NCBI GenBank assembly: GCA_034003745.1
Contig: JAVEYA010000001.1
Location: 8,674-72,673 of the forward strand
Source: JAVEYA01 sp034003745
GTDB lineage: Bacteria > Bacillota > Peptococcia > DRI-13 > PHAD01
Reading direction: 5' to 3'
DNA: 64,000 nucleotides
This document shows positions 17,516 through 26,192 of this stretch, in pieces. Below the pieces are notes generated by a model that was not told where the DNA came from, ran no database searches, and saw only the letters and a list, made by a program, of their open reading frames with translations. Position 1 is the first letter of the stretch; each line of letters opens with the position of its first letter. The position numbers and the translations under genes were made by a program.

Positions 17516-17538
17516 CGTCCTATCCGCCCTCCTGCCGG

Positions 17539-17826
17539 CTACTGATGATACCGGATGCCGTTAATCTGTCCATCCAGATAAATCTCTTCTCTTGATATGC
17601 TGCGTATAATCAGTTCCCGCCCAAGTATCTCCACTTCTCCGGTACTCGCGGCAATACGAATCGCTTCCGGGGCATAGGCGATAATTCCCCGGTGATTTTC
17701 AATATATAGCTGGAGATTGCCGATCAGGGTGATTTTGGGCAAATCATACAGGATATCCGAGGGGATTTCCAGAAAGCCGGCAATGTGCTGCAGTTTTTTA
17801 TGGTCCTGCGGACTAACCATACGCAT
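17539..17826 (-). CDS. yqfC: Sporulation protein YqfC
   Basis: A 95-residue protein with the YqfC core FLEIPSDILYDLPKITLIGN, LQLYIENHRGIIAY, and LGRELIIRSISREEIYLDGQ. This matches the usual length of 90-100 residues, so the ATG at 17826 or the one two codons later is preferred. AGGA and GGGGGT lie just upstream. The longer frame to 17910 runs through a strong hairpin. A sigma-E-like -10, CATAGAAT (17843-17850), lies right before the start, but the -35 is poor. Confidence 0.9.
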   Translation of the reverse strand: MRMVSPQDHKKLQHIAGFLEIPSDILYDLPKITLIGNLQLYIENHRGIIAYAPEAIRIAASTGEVEILGRELIIRSISREEIYLDGQINGIRYHQ

Positions 17827-17872
17827 ACCCCCGTTCCTAACTATTCTATGCATACGGGAAGCTAAACAGAAC

Positions 17873-17904
17873 GAAACCCTGCCATCTGAAGACGGCAGGG
17901 TTTC
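17873..17904 (-). terminator. Hairpin between the floA-linked gene and yqfC
   Basis: A perfect 11-bp inverted repeat, GAAACCCTGCC and GGCAGGGTTTC, with a 10-nt loop. The tail is only moderately T-rich on the minus strand (GTTCTGTTT), so it may be an imperfect terminator or an attenuating hairpin separating floA-operon transcription from yqfC-yqfD. Confidence 0.6.
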
Positions 17905-17927
17905 ATCCATATCGATTAAGTTATCTG

Positions 17928-17957
17928 TGTCATTGTTGAGTACAGCGAAGAATCTTT
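17928..17957. repeat. Partial copy (left half) of the TGTCATTNTGAG dispersed repeat
   Basis: TGTCATTGTTGAG followed by AGCGAAGAATCTTT matches the left half of the 80-bp elements at 42531-42610 and 55882-55963. The right inverted half is missing. Confidence 0.6.
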
Positions 17958-17976
17958 AAACCGGCAGTCTCTCCAG

Positions 17977-18567
17977 TTAAGATATCTTTCTATATCCGGG
18001 GTATTTATTTTTGAAGCGGGGTTTCTGCAGGATTTCGCTCCAGATAACCGCTCTTCTAAGGTCCTCCTGACCGGCAAATAGGGGAAGTGCTTCCGGCTCC
18101 GGCATATCTATCATCAGCACCGGCCCTATCTCCGCAGGGGCATGACAGGGATCCGCTCCTTCCATAATAGGCAGAGAATCGTACTCGCTGACGCCTTCCA
18201 GCGGATGCAAACGATCGTAATCGCTCAAACCTTCGTACCGGGGTTGCCTGTCGTACATGCTCATCCCTTCGCCGAGCGTCGCCGGCTGCAACGAAGGAGT
18301 AGGCTTTTTGCCGCCGGAAGCCCCAACCGGTTCCGGAGCTTTTCGCGCCGGCATAGCTTTTTCCGGTGCTTTTTTGACGGGAGCCGCGGCCGGACGGACT
18401 GGTTTTTGCGCCCGGGGCGGGGCAAGCGGACGGGTAGTAGTTCTCCCCGGTTCAGGCTGCTGCGCGTTCTTTTGATCCGGTTCCTTTTTCATGCCTTTTT
18501 TCCGGTCGCTCATAGCGCGTAAAGCTATAAAAACAATAAAAATTATGACGCCCAGAATATCTTCCAA
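17977..18567 (-). CDS. Unrecognised single-TM protein with tandem YDR repeats
   Basis: A 196-residue protein of unknown function. After TTG (18567; GGGGGAGG 5 nt upstream), residues 3-19 form a TM helix (ILGVIIFIVFIALRAM). Then come a Lys-rich stretch, a Pro/Ala/Arg-rich linker (about 40-100), and three tandem 12-residue repeats: EGMSMYDRQPRY, EGLSDYDRLHPL and EGVSEYDSLPIM. The C-terminus reads RRAVIWSEILQKPRFKNKYP. The gene lies 32 bp downstream of floA, so a partner of flotillin microdomains is possible but unproven. No homologue is recognised with confidence. Confidence 0.7.
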   Translation of the reverse strand: MEDILGVIIFIVFIALRAMSDRKKGMKKEPDQKNAQQPEPGRTTTRPLAPPRAQKPVRPAAAPVKKAPEKAMPARKAPEPVGASGGKKPTPSLQPATLGEGMSMYDRQPRYEGLSDYDRLHPLEGVSEYDSLPIMEGADPCHAPAEIGPVLMIDMPEPEALPLFAGQEDLRRAVIWSEILQKPRFKNKYPGYRKIS

Positions 18568-18599
18568 AGGGGCCTCCCCCCTTTCTCTCAAATCAAGCT

Positions 18600-19598
18600 T
18601 TATTTTTTATCCGGGATTACGCTTCCGCCCTGGGATTGACCCGGCTTGGCAATAGATTCCCGCATCGAGGTATCAGCGATAACATTTTGCATGTTATAGT
18701 AGTCCATGACACCGAGCTTGCCTTCCCGTAAAGCCTGCGCCATCGCTTTGGGCACTTCGGCTTCCGCTTCGACGACCTTGGCCCGCTGCTCCTGGACGGA
18801 AGCTCTCATTTCCTGCTCCCGGGCCACCGCCAGCGCCCTGCGCTCTTCGGCCTTGGCCTGGGCGATGCGCTTGTCGGCTTCGGCCTGGTCGGTCTGCAAC
18901 TGCGCTCCGATGTTACGCCCTACATCAACGTCGGCTATATCAATGGAAAGAATTTCAAAGGCGGTTCCGGCATCCAGCCCTTTGTTCAGGACAGTATGCG
19001 AAATCTTATCGGGATTCTCCAACACTTCCTTATGGGTTTCAGAACTTCCGACGGTGGTGACGATCCCTTCCCCGACGCGGGCAATTATCGTCTCTTCCCC
19101 GGCGCCTCCGACCAGGCGGTCGATATTGGCTCGCACCGTCACACGGGCTCTGGCCCTGACCTCAATCCCGTTTTTAGCCATCGCCGCAATAACCGGCGTT
19201 TCGATAACGCGGGGATTAACGCTCATCTGTACTGCTTCCAGCACATTACGCCCGGCCAGGTCAATCGCCGCGGCGCGCTCAAAGGGCAACGGAATATTGG
19301 CCCGTTCTGCGGCAATCAGGGCGTTGACGACACGGTCCACATTGCCGCCGGCCAGATAATGGGCTTCCAGCTGGTTGATATTCACGTTCAAACCGGCCTT
19401 ATCCGATTTAATCAGGCTGGTGACGATTAAACTGGGCGGCACTCTTCTAAAGCGCATTCCCACCAGAGTAAAGATGCCGACCCGGACGCCCGCCGCCAAT
19501 GCCGAAATCCACAGTCCCACAGGAATAAACGAAAACAGAATGGCTAATGCGACAAGAATGATTACAATCATAATAACGAATGAAACTAATGCTGCCAT
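18600..19598 (-). CDS. floA: Flotillin-like protein FloA
   Basis: A 332-residue flotillin-like protein of functional membrane microdomains (YqfA in Bacillus). One N-terminal hydrophobic hairpin ([31 protein letters not shown]), then the conserved [20 protein letters not shown] segment, a PHB-type domain and an Ala/Glu/Lys coiled coil ([20 protein letters not shown], about 225-300). The C-terminus has [17 protein letters not shown], typical of FloA. It lies 23 bp after the NfeD gene, the usual partner, in the yqeZ-floA operon. Confidence 0.96.
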   Translation of the reverse strand: MAALVSFVIMIVIILVALAILFSFIPVGLWISALAAGVRVGIFTLVGMRFRRVPPSLIVTSLIKSDKAGLNVNINQLEAHYLAGGNVDRVVNALIAAERANIPLPFERAAAIDLAGRNVLEAVQMSVNPRVIETPVIAAMAKNGIEVRARARVTVRANIDRLVGGAGEETIIARVGEGIVTTVGSSETHKEVLENPDKISHTVLNKGLDAGTAFEILSIDIADVDVGRNIGAQLQTDQAEADKRIAQAKAEERRALAVAREQEMRASVQEQRAKVVEAEAEVPKAMAQALREGKLGVMDYYNMQNVIADTSMRESIAKPGQSQGGSVIPDKK

Positions 19599-19621
19599 AT
19601 TTCAACCTCCTAAAATTTTAT

Positions 19622-20986
19622 TTATTCTATGCATTTCGCCGAATTCTCGGCGTTAACATCCAGGCAATTTTGTCCCTCAATCGTTTTTACCACAATCCTG
19701 ATGCCTTCAACGGCAACCACCACAACCTTTTCTCCGCGGGCGATAAATTCTCCCCCGGTCACCACGTCCAAGCGTACGCCGTCTTCCATTACCACCGTAC
19801 CGGATGGACGCAACGGGGTATAGGCAGTGCCCGTCTTGCCGACGAATCCGCTCAAATCCTGAGACTGCGGGATATAGCCGTCTTCTTTTTTATAGGTTGT
19901 GCTTAAGATCAGGCGGTCCCATAATTTGCGCTTGCGCAGAATTTTAAAGCTCAGCATCAAGAGAACAATCGTACCGACAATCGCAAAAATCAAGGAGATA
20001 ATTCCTGTTTCCCAACTGGGCGCGGCCAGGACAATGCTCACAGTCATGCAGACAATCCCGCCGGCGCCGAACACGCCGAAGCCGGGCATAAAGGCTTCCA
20101 CCGCTAAAAGAATCATCCCTAACAAGAATAAGAGTACCGCTTCCCAACCGGTAAACCCGGCCAGCAGGTTGCCGCCGAAATACAGCGCCAAAGATAAAAT
20201 ACCAATGGTGCCGGCAATGCCCCAACCGATGGTAAAGGCTTCAATGACAATTCCGGCGATGCCGATTGTCAGTAAAATAGGCGCCACATAAGGATTGGTC
20301 ACCAGACGCATGAATTGTTCCGGCAGTGAGGGCGCAAATTCCTTCACGGCAGCGCCGCTTAAGTCCAGTTCAGTGAGCAGTTCCGCCCGGCTGTTCACAA
20401 TATAATCCGCATAGCCATATTCCTGGGCTTCACGATAAGTCAGGGTCAGGAGCTTGCCCTTCTCGACCAGTCCTTCTATTTCTCTATCTACATCCACCAT
20501 GGCTTCCGCAATATCGGTCCTTCTGCCGTTCACTTCGGCCGTGGCAGCCATTTCCTTGGCAAAATAGGAAACGAATTTTTCATCGGCTCTTTCCATTCCC
20601 ACTCTGGGCTCCGCCGCTCCCATCGTCGCACCCGGGCGCATAGCAATTTGCTCACAGGCAATGGTAATCAGCGACCCGGCTGAGATGGCGCCTCCCTTAA
20701 CAAAAGCAGTGGTAGGGACTTCGCTTTGCAGGATGGTATTCCTGATTTCCAGCGCAGCTTCAACCAGGCCTCCCGGTGTATCTACTTCCAGTATAACCAT
20801 CGCCGCCTGCATTTCTGCGGCCTCTGCGAAGCTGCGTTCCACAAACTCAGCCTGCCCGGCGTCGACAACCCCGGTTATCGGGATAATATAGACGGTCTCC
20901 CCTGCCGCCGATACAGCCGGCAGCATCGAACACAGCAGCACTCCGAACAAGATGGCGCTGATTATTAATTTGACGAATTTCTTTCT
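19622..20986 (-). CDS. NfeD-family membrane protease (YqeZ-like)
   Basis: A 454-residue long-form NfeD protein. Signal or TM segment at the N-terminus, then a ClpP/SppA-like serine protease domain (YIIPITGVVDAGQAEFVERS, EVDTPGGLVEAALEIRNTI, GGAISAGSLITIACEQIAM with the likely nucleophile Ser, and GATMGAAEPR), four or five TM helices (about 225-350), and a C-terminal OB-fold NfeD domain (GKTGTAYTPLRPSGTVVMED). It works with FloA. The ATG at 20986 is preferred for AGGTGAAGCG upstream; the frame extends to 21022. Confidence 0.93.
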   Translation of the reverse strand, partial: RKKFVKLIISAILFGVLLCSMLPAVSAAGETVYIIPITGVVDAGQAEFVERSFAEAAEMQAAMVILEVDTPGGLVEAALEIRNTILQSEVPTTAFVKGGAISAGSLITIACEQIAMRPGATMGAAEPRVGMERADEKFVSYFAKEMAATAEVNGRRTDIAEAMVDVDREIEGLVEKGKLLTLTYREAQEYGYADYIVNSRAELLTELDLSGAAVKEFAPSLPEQFMRLVTNPYVAPILLTIGIAGIVIEAFTIGWGIAGTIGILSLALYFGGNLLAGFTGWEAVLLFLLGMILLAVEAFMPGFGVFGAGGIVCMTVSIVLAAPSWETGIISLIFAIVGTIVLLMLSFKILRKRKLWDRLILSTTYKKEDGYIPQSQDLSGFVGKTGTAYTPLRPSGTVVMEDGVRLDVVTGGEFIARGEKVVVVAVEGIRIVVKTIEGQNCLDVNAENSAKCIE

Positions 20987-21062
20987 CATCGCTTCACCTG
21001 CTTTCATCTTTAATTCTATCATATTGAGGAGAACCCCGCGAAAAAAATTTACATAATGTTCG

Positions 21063-21091
21063 TTGTCAAAATATTATTAATTCTATATAAT
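21063..21091 (+). promoter_or_regulatory. Sigma-A promoter of the lytic transglycosylase gene
   Basis: TTGTCA (21063-21068), 17 bp spacer, TATAAT (21086-21091), about 80 bp before the ATG. It lies in the divergent gap between the NfeD gene and this one; no equally clear minus-strand promoter was found. Confidence 0.75.
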
Positions 21092-21170
21092 GAACGACGT
21101 TACGGTATTGTATTTTCCAAATATTGGTACATGCTTGTCCCGCTTTACCGGTATCGAATGAGGTGATCGA

Positions 21171-21779
21171 ATGAAAGCAGTAAATTTACGGGTGCCCCTT
21201 CTTATATTTGCATATGCTGCCATATTCCTCGCCGCAGTATTCTGCATCCTGACCCTTTACATGGAAAACGCCGCTATGCAGCAGGATTTGCTGGAATGGC
21301 AGCAACGAACCCATGAACTAAATCAAGAATTGGATAGAATCAACCGCTACAGCAGCAAATACGGCGCCACGCCGGAAATTACAGCCGCAGTATTCAGAGA
21401 AAGTGAAAGACATAATCTGGACCCTGGCGTTATGTTTGAACTGATCAAGCTGGAGAGCGACTTTGACGCCCGGGCTATCAGTTCCCACGACGCCCACGGT
21501 CTTTGCCAGATCCGCCCCATTACGGCGAGGGAACTCTCACAGGAATTGAACATACCCTATTCCGATGAGCTGCTTTTTAATACGGATTATAACATCATGC
21601 TGGGATCCTATTACTTATCTAAGCTGCTTCATTCCTACGGTTACGATTACCATCACGCCCTTACCGCTTACAACAGAGGTCCCGCCGGTCTGAAAAAGTA
21701 CTTAAACCGCACCGGAACCGCCGTCAGCTCCTATTCCGCCAGAATATTTGAGGGAAGCCTGGCCGCCGTCATACAGTAA
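21171..21779 (+). CDS. Membrane-anchored lytic transglycosylase (SLT domain)
   Basis: A 202-residue peptidoglycan lytic transglycosylase. N-terminal signal-anchor (LLIFAYAAIFLAAVFCILTLYM, about 10-31), a short coiled coil (MQQDLLEWQQRTHELNQELD), then a goose-lysozyme-like SLT domain: MFELIKLESDFD with the catalytic Glu, AHGLCQIRPITARELSQELN, DYNIMLGSYYLSKLL and HHALTAYNRGPAGLKKYL. Start ATG with GAGGTGATCGA upstream. It has its own promoter and terminator, so it is monocistronic and is the first gene of the plus-strand accessory block. Confidence 0.92.
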   Translation: MKAVNLRVPLLIFAYAAIFLAAVFCILTLYMENAAMQQDLLEWQQRTHELNQELDRINRYSSKYGATPEITAAVFRESERHNLDPGVMFELIKLESDFDARAISSHDAHGLCQIRPITARELSQELNIPYSDELLFNTDYNIMLGSYYLSKLLHSYGYDYHHALTAYNRGPAGLKKYLNRTGTAVSSYSARIFEGSLAAVIQ

Positions 21780-21805
21780 CGCACAATCAATTCCTCCGTT
21801 GTCAT

Positions 21806-21836
21806 AAGCCGCGAGTGTTTACTTGCGGCTTTTTTA
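21806..21836 (+). terminator. Terminator after the transglycosylase gene
   Basis: AAGCCGC and GCGGCTT arms (21806-21812 and 21825-21831) followed by TTTTTATTT. Confidence 0.85.
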
Positions 21837-21875
21837 TTTAACCATTTGTTTTCCTGTGCCTAACCTTTTCGACAT

Positions 21876-21899
21876 ATTTTGGCAGGAAATTACCAAAAT
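21876..21899. promoter_or_regulatory. Inverted repeat upstream of the NHL-FecR-cyclase operon
   Basis: ATTTTGG and CCAAAAT with a 10-bp spacer, 64 bp before the NHL start. It could be an operator; TTGGCA inside it could also serve as a -35, but no good -10 follows. Confidence 0.3.
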
Positions 21900-21962
21900 A
21901 AACAGAATTATTATTATCATTCCGATTTTATGTAAGATTATGTAAACGAGGTGTTGCCTGCA

Positions 21963-23435
21963 ATGAATACTAAAGCGCGTAAAATCTTCGCCAGACTGGC
22001 TTTGCTGACCGCTCTGGCGTTTTTTGCCTGCGCCTTCCCCTTCTCGCTCCTGGCCGGAACAAATCCTATGGATATATTCGCCGGCAGCGGACTTCCGGGC
22101 AGCGCGGACGGTCCCCTGAACAAGGCGGGGTTGAACGTACCCTACGGCCTTGCCGTGAACAGCAAAGGACACCTTTATATAGCCGACTCTTATAATAACA
22201 CTGTCCGGATGATAGCCAACGGCATTATGACCACCGTCGCCGGCGGCAATAAAGGCGGTGACGCCTATGGATTCCCCCGGGGCGGCTACAACGACGGGGA
22301 GGCCCTAAAGGCCCGTTTCAACCGGCCCCGCGCTGTGGCTGTAGATAAGTCCGGAGTCCTCTATGTGGCCGACACAGGCAATCATGCCATTCGCAAGATC
22401 GCCGGGGGAAAAGTAACTACCTTGGCGGGAACGGGACAACCCGGATATAAGGATGGAACAGGTAAAGACGCCCGCTTCAACTCTCCCGCCGGACTGGTCA
22501 TAGACGCCAAAGGCAACCTCTATGTCGCCGATACTTTAAACCAGGTGATCCGGAAAATCACGCCTGCCGGTGTAGTCAGTACTTATGCCGGAAAAAGCGG
22601 GGACGGCGGCTATAAGGACGGTTCCGTTTCCTCCGCCTTGTTTAATGAACCTTCCGCCCTTGCCTTGGACAGCCGGGGAGACCTCTATATCGCCGATACG
22701 GGCAATCAATTGATCCGTAAAGTATCCTCCGGAGAAGTGACCACCGTGGCCGGCAGCCACGGCGCGCTGCTGGAAGACACGGGCTATTGCCGGGGCGCTT
22801 ACCGGAACGGCCCGGCGTTAGCTGCCGCCTTCAATTTCCCCAAGGGGTTAACAGTCTTGGATAATGGCGTTATCATCATCGCCGACACCTGGAATTCCCG
22901 CATCCGGGCCATCACTGGGGACAAAGTTATTACCCTGGCGGGTACCGGTGAATACGGCAGCCGGGCTGATTCCCTCGATACGGCTATCCTGGCCGCCCCG
23001 GCGGGCGTAGTCTATAAAGATAAGCTGCTCTATATCTCCGATAGCGATAATCACCTGATCTGGCAGCTTCCCTTAGACCCGGATAACTTGCAGGCCCGGC
23101 CGGACTACACCCCGCCCGCGGAAGAAATTCAAATCTGGGTGGACGGTGAGAAACTGCTTACCGATGAGAATACCCGGCCGTACATCTTCAGTGACCGGAC
23201 CATGCTGCCCCTTCGGGCTATCTGCGAGAAAGCGGGTTGGAGCGTAGATTGGGCGGAAGACGGCACGATTACGGTAACCCAGGAAGATAAGCAAAAGGCG
23301 TTTCTCCCCGGAGACGTCAACTTACAGAATAAAAACGGCTTTACTATGACAGGCGTGCGTTATCTGGCCGAGAGCATGGGCTGTACAGTGGATTGGCTGC
23401 CCGAATACCGGGCTGTCTCCGTGCGGTCCCGTTAG
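21963..23435 (+). CDS. Secreted NHL-repeat protein with copper-amine-oxidase-N (stalk) domain
   Basis: A 490-residue exported protein. Signal peptide (LALLTALAFFACAFPFSLLAG), then about six NHL repeats (residues 33-385) forming a predicted beta-propeller; typical blades read GLAVNSKGHLYIADSYNNTVR and AVAVDKSGVLYVADTGNHAIRKI, with an AGTGxxGYxDG connector. The C-terminus (about 395-490) is a Cu_amine_oxidN1/stalk domain (IQIWVDGEKLL, RPYIFSDRTMLPLRAICEKAGWSVDWAEDG). The name does not imply copper binding. The ATG at 21963 has GAGGTG 8 nt upstream. It starts an operon; the FecR gene follows by 11 bp. It probably binds a ligand at the cell surface. Confidence 0.88.
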   Translation: MNTKARKIFARLALLTALAFFACAFPFSLLAGTNPMDIFAGSGLPGSADGPLNKAGLNVPYGLAVNSKGHLYIADSYNNTVRMIANGIMTTVAGGNKGGDAYGFPRGGYNDGEALKARFNRPRAVAVDKSGVLYVADTGNHAIRKIAGGKVTTLAGTGQPGYKDGTGKDARFNSPAGLVIDAKGNLYVADTLNQVIRKITPAGVVSTYAGKSGDGGYKDGSVSSALFNEPSALALDSRGDLYIADTGNQLIRKVSSGEVTTVAGSHGALLEDTGYCRGAYRNGPALAAAFNFPKGLTVLDNGVIIIADTWNSRIRAITGDKVITLAGTGEYGSRADSLDTAILAAPAGVVYKDKLLYISDSDNHLIWQLPLDPDNLQARPDYTPPAEEIQIWVDGEKLLTDENTRPYIFSDRTMLPLRAICEKAGWSVDWAEDGTITVTQEDKQKAFLPGDVNLQNKNGFTMTGVRYLAESMGCTVDWLPEYRAVSVRSR

Positions 23436-23446
23436 GAGTGAGTGAG

Positions 23447-26176
23447 ATGAAAAGAATCCGTACAGTGTTGATATTAACGTTGATTCTGTCCCTGCTTCTG
23501 CCCGCCATGCCGCTTGTGGCGGCGGATACCCTGAAAGCGGCTAAGATCGTGTCCGTTACAGGGGACGTCAAGGTGCTCAGGGCCGGGGGGGAACGGCTTT
23601 TCCCCGCTTTCCAGGGCATGGGCCTGACCAAAGGAGACACTGTGGTTACCGGAGGGGACGGCAAGGCTGCTATTGATCTGGACCCGGATAAAGAGCTGAT
23701 CATCGCGCCCAATTCCAAAGTAATGATCAGCGAGCTGATAGAATCATTAGAGACGAATACGGACCAAACCCTCTTAAATCTTAAAGCGGGGCAGGTCTAT
23801 ATCAATGTCAAAAAACCCCTGACTACGGGTTCTAAATATGAAATCAAAACCTCTACTGCCGTCATGGGGGTCAGAGGTACCAAGTTCTTTGTCAATCTGT
23901 CCGGGGGCGGTCAAGCCGAAATCGTCACCCTGGAAGGCGTGGTAACCGTCTCGATTCCGCAGACGGTCACGGGGCCCGATGGGACGCCTCTTACCCAGAT
24001 GACGGAAATCCGCTTGGAGCCGAATCAGATGTTTGTGCAAACCGGCGAGGGTACCGGCCAATATGATTTGACCACCCTGACCGGTAATACATCTTTGAGC
24101 CTCTTTGTTCTGGAAACCCTTCAGCAAATCAGTTCACAGCAGCCGGACCTGATTAAGCCTGAACTGCTGCAAAACCTGGAACAGAAAATCGAGCAGGCCA
24201 GACAACAGGAACAGCAGCGTCAACAGCAGCTACAGCAGCAAGAAGAAGACGAAGCCAACAGCCCGGGTATTGACTACGGCAGCGGCGCCGGGGACGGAAC
24301 CGGCAACCGCCGCGGCGGCAATGATAATCAGAACGATGAAGACGAGGATGAAGATGAAGACGACGAGGATGAGGATGAGGATGAGGATGGGGATGGGGAG
24401 GCGGTGGAAAACGGCTGGGTCAAGAGCGTTATTACTTCCATCGGAAGCCACTGGTATCCCTGGGGTGAAACGGATATCGCCGTAGATAGCGACGGCATGC
24501 CCCATGTTATCTATACGGCCGGTTCGATAAAATACCGCTATTGGGATGGAAGCTCCTGGCAGGATCGGGGCTTTCAGTCGGGTACTTCCCGCGGGGCGCT
24601 GACCATAGAACAATATGAGGACGGGCAAAATCGCATCCACGTTTCCTGTGCGGATGGCGGTCGTCTGGGATATTCAATGATTGAGGAAGGTGGGGGGCTT
24701 TACCATTCCTTTGGATCCGAAGAAGCGGAGGTGGAGGGCTCAGCTATTGCTGTGCTTCCCTACTACAATGACTATTCGGGTGTGGTGGGAATCAGCTATT
24801 ATGACGGCACCGGGGGTGATTTGCGCTTCAGATTTGATACGGATACCGGCGATGTTTTACCGGATACTTGGAGTAATCCTATTCATGTAGCCGGAGTAGA
24901 AAGCGACGCCGGAAAGTATTCCTCCCTGGCCTTTACCGGGGAAGGGCAAGTTCTGATTGCCTACTATGATGACGACGGCGAAACAGGTTCCCTGAAGCTG
25001 GCTGCTATTGCCGATCCGTGGGAGGCTGAACCCCAAATAGAATTAATGGATATTGACGCAGAAGCGGGAGGGAATGTGGGTCAATACGTCTCTTTGGCTC
25101 TGGATAGTGAGGGGCAGCCTCACCTAGCTTACTACGACGAAAGCAATGGGGGCCTCAAGTATGCCACCAATCCTACCCTGCAGTATATTGAAGAGGAATG
25201 GAATATAGGCGATTGGCAGATCGACATCGTGGACACGGTGGGAGATGTAGGACAATACGCCTCCCTGGCCCTGGACAACGGCGGCAAGCCCCATATCAGC
25301 TACTATGATGCCACCAACGAGGACCTCAAATATGCTGCCAATACCGATGGGGCATGGCAGCTTACCCTTGTGGACAGCAAGGGGGACGCCGGGCGGTACA
25401 GCGCCATTGCCATCGAACCTGCCAATAACGTGCCGCAGATCGCCTATATGGCTCAAAAACATCACTGGGCGAGCTATAAAGTGAAATACGCCGCTCCGCT
25501 GGGGTTTATGAATAAAATTACGCCTGCTGCTATTACCAATGAAATCAGGAATTTCTCCGGGGATATGACCATAAGCTATGCGTCTTATGGTTCAGGGCTG
25601 TATTTTATGAAATGCGGTGAGTATACTTTAAAGGCTAATGAGCCTGATGATTTCGATATATCGACGGAATCCAAGACCATTACTTTTAAAAAGAACTATC
25701 TAAACAGCTTGGGAGTCGGTACTCATAAAATCAAGATTTTATTTGCTAATAACGGCCTTCCTGCTGTCCTTACCATCAATATAACCGACCATGATCATGG
25801 TATTTATACGATTGGCAGCATTCCCATCCCCCAAGACGAAGAAGATTTTGCCCAGTTTATAGCTGGAGCCGTCGATGGGGTGCTGCTGATTGAAGCTACC
25901 GGACATGACCCACTATCCATTGTTATGGGGAGCTACGATACAAGAGCGGAATTTCTGGAAAGCCTGAACAGCGCGTTGTTAGACGGGTTGGGAGTAAATG
26001 ATTCCGAAGAACCGTATGTGGAAGCTTTCTTTACCGCCGGGGATTATCTTAAACTTGTTTATAATAATCACTATGGATCTGTGGTACCTCTCCGGATTGT
26101 GGAGCCCGGGGAAGTTCCAGACGGCTACGATATTTTTTTCGGGGACGACCTTTATATTAAAGAAAAAGCGTATTAG
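23447..26176 (+). CDS. Secreted FecR-domain protein with acidic linker and tandem repeats
   Basis: A 909-residue exported protein. Signal peptide (TVLILTLILSLLLPAMPLVAA); FecR domain (about 28-165, with VTGDVKVLRAGGERLFPAF, AAIDLDPDKELIIAPNSKVM and STAVMGVRGTKFFVNL); a Gln-rich helix (about 245-270); and a nearly pure Asp/Glu stretch (about 297-315). Four imperfect repeats of about 50 residues follow (about 485-683, VGQYVSLALDSEGQPHLAYYD type), then a CBM_X2-like fold (about 685-782, ending LPAVLTINITD). There is no sorting signal or C-terminal TM. The ATG at 23447 has AGGAG upstream. The acidic part may bind Ca2+. Confidence 0.85.
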   Translation: MKRIRTVLILTLILSLLLPAMPLVAADTLKAAKIVSVTGDVKVLRAGGERLFPAFQGMGLTKGDTVVTGGDGKAAIDLDPDKELIIAPNSKVMISELIESLETNTDQTLLNLKAGQVYINVKKPLTTGSKYEIKTSTAVMGVRGTKFFVNLSGGGQAEIVTLEGVVTVSIPQTVTGPDGTPLTQMTEIRLEPNQMFVQTGEGTGQYDLTTLTGNTSLSLFVLETLQQISSQQPDLIKPELLQNLEQKIEQARQQEQQRQQQLQQQEEDEANSPGIDYGSGAGDGTGNRRGGNDNQNDEDEDEDEDDEDEDEDEDGDGEAVENGWVKSVITSIGSHWYPWGETDIAVDSDGMPHVIYTAGSIKYRYWDGSSWQDRGFQSGTSRGALTIEQYEDGQNRIHVSCADGGRLGYSMIEEGGGLYHSFGSEEAEVEGSAIAVLPYYNDYSGVVGISYYDGTGGDLRFRFDTDTGDVLPDTWSNPIHVAGVESDAGKYSSLAFTGEGQVLIAYYDDDGETGSLKLAAIADPWEAEPQIELMDIDAEAGGNVGQYVSLALDSEGQPHLAYYDESNGGLKYATNPTLQYIEEEWNIGDWQIDIVDTVGDVGQYASLALDNGGKPHISYYDATNEDLKYAANTDGAWQLTLVDSKGDAGRYSAIAIEPANNVPQIAYMAQKHHWASYKVKYAAPLGFMNKITPAAITNEIRNFSGDMTISYASYGSGLYFMKCGEYTLKANEPDDFDISTESKTITFKKNYLNSLGVGTHKIKILFANNGLPAVLTINITDHDHGIYTIGSIPIPQDEEDFAQFIAGAVDGVLLIEATGHDPLSIVMGSYDTRAEFLESLNSALLDGLGVNDSEEPYVEAFFTAGDYLKLVYNNHYGSVVPLRIVEPGEVPDGYDIFFGDDLYIKEKAY

Positions 26177-26192
26177 AAGGAGATCACCCATT

